Origin: Paracoccaceae bacterium
Lineage (GTDB): Bacteria > Pseudomonadota > Alphaproteobacteria > Rhodobacterales > Rhodobacteraceae
Length of the DNA stretch: 48,974 nt
NCBI GenBank assembly: GCA_003512825.1
Contig: DOOI01000057.1
Location: 1 to 48,974, forward strand
Direction: 5' to 3'
How positions within the stretch are numbered: the first letter of the stretch is position 1; every line of letters starts with the position of its first letter. Position numbers and translations under genes: made by a program. This document shows positions 46,233 through 48,974 of this stretch, in pieces. The notes beneath the pieces are model-generated. The model searched no databases, was not told where the DNA came from, and worked only from the letters and a program-made list of their open reading frames with translations.

Positions 46233-47792
46233 CTACCGCACCCAAACTTCCACACGGCGATTAACCTGCCGCCCCCAAGCGCTGTCATCGCAGGCCATCG
46301 GCAGGGCTTCTCCAAAGGCTTCCGCCGTAATTCTCACCCTGTCAAAGTTAGCAGTTTCAGCGGCACTCCGCATCGCCTCCATCACGGCCTCCGCCCTACG
46401 CTGAGCAATTTCGCGATTTGCCGTTGCTGGTCCTTCTCCATCCGAGAACCCGACAAAAACCAATTGCCGTGTGTCGTAGGCCCCTGTTTCCACCGCTCTG
46501 GCGAGCTGTTCCACATGACTGCGCGACTGCGCGTCCAACCGCGCCGAGCCCACCTCAAACCGAAACGTAGTCGAGAGCCGTTTCATCCCGGAAAAGGTGC
46601 CAATCATTCGCTGCAACTCACTCAAAGGCACTTCCGCCCCGGCCGCGGCAATCGCATTCGCAAAACGCGAGCCTTGAGCGTTGATCGGTATTTCCTCTGG
46701 CGACTGATCAGTAAACCCTGCCCGCCGCACCACCAATTGCGCGGGTGCCGAGCGAAGATAGGCCAAGAAATCGCGCCCCAGCTTCGGCAATCGCCTCTCT
46801 GGCAAATATAAGAAAAGCGGTGCAGACAGCGGGTAATCCTCTGTTTTTACGGAGTTTCGTTCTGCGGTTAGTGTGAACCCACACGCCCCGGTGAGCGAAA
46901 TCGTTTTTGCATCTCCCACAATTGCTGCCGAGGTGACCCCAATTCCAAACGGGTCATCCTCAACGGCGGCCGCCAGCCCGACATCCGTCGCATGGCGTCC
47001 CACGTCAGCAGGAAGCGCCCCGCCAATCGGCGTCAAAATCCGGTCCACAACCGCTTGGGCCAGTCCCGCGCCCTGTTCGCGCAAGTGAATGGTAATCGGC
47101 GCATCTGGCCCACCCAACTCCTGCCATGACGTGATCTCGCCTGCCAAAATCTGCGCGAGCTGTGGCGTTGCAACTTCTCCAACCGGGTTTTCCTGCGATA
47201 CTATCGGGGCGAGCGCGTCCAATGCCAAAACGCGCACGCGCCCCCGCGCCCGCAAATCGCCTAGCCCCGCTTCCCGAGCCAACTGCACCTCGTGATCGCG
47301 GACCTCTCTAAGTGACATCACGATATCAGCCTCGCCAGCCAAAAGGTCGGCAAAGCCCTCGTCCGAGTTGGAAGAGCGCAAGGAAATCCGCGCCAACTCC
47401 TTGGCCTTGTCCCGGGTTGAGAGCACGAAAATCGTTCGGTCTGGGTCAACCATGCGGGTGAAAAGGTGCAGGCCCTCACGCAAAGCAAATCCCTGGATCA
47501 GCGCAGGAACCAAGATTTCGCCCATCACACTTGCGCCGGACAGGGAAAATTCGGCCACGAAGTCTTCGAGACTGGGGCATCCTGGCCCCTCACAATTTAC
47601 CCCTGATCCGTCTACAGTCAGCTCGCCATAAATCGTTTCGACCCGGAAGAACTCACCGTCATAACCCAAAAGCGTTCCAGATATCTCAACCGACCCGTCC
47701 CGCGATGTCAGGGTGATGTCTTGGGCCGCGGCGAAATTTCCACTGCAAAAAAGGAAAAGTGCGGCGAAGGACGCCGCACATATCTTTAACAT
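46233..47792 (-). CDS. Periplasmic phosphate-binding-like protein fused to an OmpA peptidoglycan-binding domain
   Basis: Secreted two-domain protein of 519 residues. The signal peptide ends CSGNFAAAQ. Residues about 75-345 resemble the PstS-type substrate-binding fold, including ADIVMSLREV, DALAPIVSQENPVGEV and LAQILAGEITSWQELGG, a typical PBP-like pattern. The C-terminal 110 residues are an OmpA domain: FEVGSARLDAQSRSHVEQLA, VGFSDGEGPATANREIAQRRAEAV and NRRVEVWVR. An attached peptidoglycan anchor suggests periplasmic retention rather than transporter delivery. No phosphate transporter genes are adjacent. It forms a probable operon with the unrecognised gene upstream (26-bp gap). The ligand is unknown. 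Confidence 0.85.
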   Translation of the reverse strand: MLKICAASFAALFLFCSGNFAAAQDITLTSRDGSVEISGTLLGYDGEFFRVETIYGELTVDGSGVNCEGPGCPSLEDFVAEFSLSGASVMGEILVPALIQGFALREGLHLFTRMVDPDRTIFVLSTRDKAKELARISLRSSNSDEGFADLLAGEADIVMSLREVRDHEVQLAREAGLGDLRARGRVRVLALDALAPIVSQENPVGEVATPQLAQILAGEITSWQELGGPDAPITIHLREQGAGLAQAVVDRILTPIGGALPADVGRHATDVGLAAAVEDDPFGIGVTSAAIVGDAKTISLTGACGFTLTAERNSVKTEDYPLSAPLFLYLPERRLPKLGRDFLAYLRSAPAQLVVRRAGFTDQSPEEIPINAQGSRFANAIAAAGAEVPLSELQRMIGTFSGMKRLSTTFRFEVGSARLDAQSRSHVEQLARAVETGAYDTRQLVFVGFSDGEGPATANREIAQRRAEAVMEAMRSAAETANFDRVRITAEAFGEALPMACDDSAWGRQVNRRVEVWVR

Positions 47793-47817
47793 TACGTATC
47801 CGCCTCAAAATCACGCT

Positions 47818-48849
47818 TTAGTTGCGAACGATCTTTAGGTTTTCCACCATGCTTTTCAATACAATATAATCACCAATGCTACCGCATTCCGGTAACGGCA
47901 AGCTCAATTCCTGCACGGCAATGGCTCCATCGCCCTTTACCTGTAGGCTCTGTGCCGAAATCTCTTTCTCGCAATTAAACTCCGTAATTTCTGCATCTAC
48001 GGAGAAAGCGATGTCGCCGAGCCGGGTGCTCGTTGCATGCGGATACGCATAAACCTCCGCACGAAGACTGTTTTCCAAACTGAAATCACCATGTTTTGAC
48101 AACATCCCGCCATCGCCACGGACAGTGACCTCAACTGCGCCCGGAGCCAGAGCGAATACATGCCCGGTTTCGCTCCAGTTTGCGCCGAACTCAAAGGCCG
48201 ATAATGACAGCCCAGATTCTCCACGCCACTGCAGGACAACCCGGTCATAGTCCGAGAATGAGGTGACCTCCACCTGCGCGACGGCCCCCTCCTTGTTTGG
48301 AAATTCGGCAATATAGAAGGCTTGTTCCGCAAGCGCCGGCAACTGAGTTGTCAGTGCGCCCTCACTATCATCGGTCATAACCTGAACCATCATACCATTG
48401 TGGTGCAGTGTGACGCGCGTTTGCGGTTGGCACGACGTAATGCTCAGCGTCACCATTGCCGCCGCATCCACTCGCGCTGTCATCTCTGCCTCACATGGCG
48501 CCGAGACGCTTGAAACCAGAGCCTCATTCTCGGCAGCGGGGGCATCATTCTGCACCAAGGCCGCAAGCTGGATTGGAGCGCTCTCTATGAGTGGCGCATC
48601 ATCCGCGCTGTCGTTATCCTCAAGCGCTTCACTCATGGGCCGACTGGGTAATGTTAAGCCACTCTCGAATGGGGCATTTGCTTGAGGCAGGAGGTCAGCG
48701 CCAGCAGTCGCGTCCGCGCTGGCAATCTGCACCCCAGTAGGCCGTGTTTGACGTATCTCACCGGTTGCCGAGGTTTGCATGAAATAGCCAATGCCAACCG
48801 CTGCGGCCACAGTGCCACCCATTAGCGCATATCTGCTCATCGGAATCAT
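47818..48849 (-). CDS. Membrane-anchored protein of unknown function
   Basis: I do not recognise this protein family. The 343-residue product has one N-terminal hydrophobic helix (about residues 5-22, YALMGGTVAAAVGIGYF), a linker rich in D, A and E (residues 45-110), and a C-terminal region with four cysteines that could form disulfides (APCEAEM, SCQPQT, FNCEKE, PECGSI). This suggests a periplasmic domain on a membrane stalk. Start ATG 48849 has GAGGA upstream; nine further in-frame codons up to 48876 are less likely. The Shine-Dalgarno lies in a long hairpin. It probably shares an operon and an envelope role with the OmpA-fusion gene. Confidence 0.75.
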   Translation of the reverse strand: MIPMSRYALMGGTVAAAVGIGYFMQTSATGEIRQTRPTGVQIASADATAGADLLPQANAPFESGLTLPSRPMSEALEDNDSADDAPLIESAPIQLAALVQNDAPAAENEALVSSVSAPCEAEMTARVDAAAMVTLSITSCQPQTRVTLHHNGMMVQVMTDDSEGALTTQLPALAEQAFYIAEFPNKEGAVAQVEVTSFSDYDRVVLQWRGESGLSLSAFEFGANWSETGHVFALAPGAVEVTVRGDGGMLSKHGDFSLENSLRAEVYAYPHATSTRLGDIAFSVDAEITEFNCEKEISAQSLQVKGDGAIAVQELSLPLPECGSIGDYIVLKSMVENLKIVRN

Positions 48850-48858
48850 GTCGGTATC

Positions 48859-48893
48859 CTCGATACAAAAACTCAAGAGAGTTATGTATCGAG
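48859..48893 (-). promoter_or_regulatory. Hairpin overlapping the ribosome-binding site of the gene at 47818-48849
   Basis: CTCGATACA (48859-48867) is perfectly complementary to TGTATCGAG (48885-48893), a nine-base outer stem. A nested five-base stem, AACTC with GAGTT (48870-48874 with 48879-48883), sits inside it. In the mRNA the GAGGA Shine-Dalgarno begins inside the outer stem, so folding would hide it. It could alternatively be a dimeric repressor operator. Confidence 0.55.
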
Positions 48894-48974
48894 AATCCGG
48901 CCATGCTGTGGCATTGGGCGGGTGTTATCGTGACCGCGCGTTGTTTACGCGATGCGCCCGTGACAGTGCTTGAA

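Noticed and set aside
48937..48951. CGCGT/ACGCG inverted repeat at the right end
   Set aside because: Five-base arms in GC-rich sequence are expected by chance, and the next gene is outside the window, so no context can be judged.
1..48974. tRNA, rRNA, CRISPR arrays, insertion sequences, prophage or defence islands
   Set aside because: No repeat-spacer pattern, transposase, integrase or phage protein was seen, and no cloverleaf-like sequence was recognised in the gaps. A tRNA scan would be needed to exclude a tRNA formally.

Overview
The window looks like chromosomal DNA of a marine-type alphaproteobacterium of the order Rhodobacterales (Roseobacter/Rhodobacter lineage). This is inferred from the divergent RegB / SenC-RegA redox cluster, AddAB in place of RecBCD, a kinase-less DivL-type PAS protein behind a full CtrA site, the order fxsA / Tim44-like / secB / dnaQ-coaE-aroE-maf, and the rho-mnmE-mnmG-rsmG-parA-parB block with 16-bp parS sites. 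The content is almost entirely conserved core genome. I see no insertion sequence, prophage, CRISPR array, rRNA or tRNA gene.

Left part (1-25.2 kb). A SulP anion permease is cut off by the window start. It is followed by the regA-senC operon facing regB. Next is a long, mostly overlapping plus-strand operon, divL-tsaE-amgK-murU-addB-addA-trxA, closed by a clear terminator. An orphan surface-glycan-type gene diverges from hslV-hslU. A lipoprotein hydrolase gene converges on smr-mltA-tim44-like. fxsA and secB then converge on the leftward operon maf-aroE-coaE-dnaQ.

Centre (25.25-25.73 kb). A 485-bp AT-rich, gene-free region between leftward maf and rightward rho carries one perfect and two near-perfect DnaA boxes, a long inverted repeat and an unwinding-like AT tract. 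Strand composition also appears to change here. I propose it as a candidate chromosomal replication origin. Two perfect parS sites lie 2.6 and 4.5 kb to the right, inside the start regions of mnmG and rsmG. A one-mismatch copy lies in hemW and a two-mismatch copy between hslV and hslU. parA and parB are in the same operon, so the region resembles an origin-proximal centromere.

Right part (25.7-49 kb). After the rho-to-parB operon come a leftward rph-rdgB-hemW-DUF454 operon, hrcA-grpE, mutS (facing grpE across a terminator), a malic enzyme with a ribokinase, a secreted MsrA, a class IV aminotransferase coupled to a sulfotransferase-like gene, and radC. Two leftward envelope genes end the window: a periplasmic-binding/OmpA fusion, and an unrecognised membrane-anchored protein whose ribosome-binding site is buried in a strong hairpin.

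The observations most worth a second look are: the candidate oriC/parS landscape; the CtrA-controlled divL with an apparent CTG start and membrane anchor; a shared 33-bp element (28 identities) upstream of the SulP gene and the orphan glycan gene; the aminotransferase/sulfotransferase pair; and the SD-sequestering hairpin near the right end.
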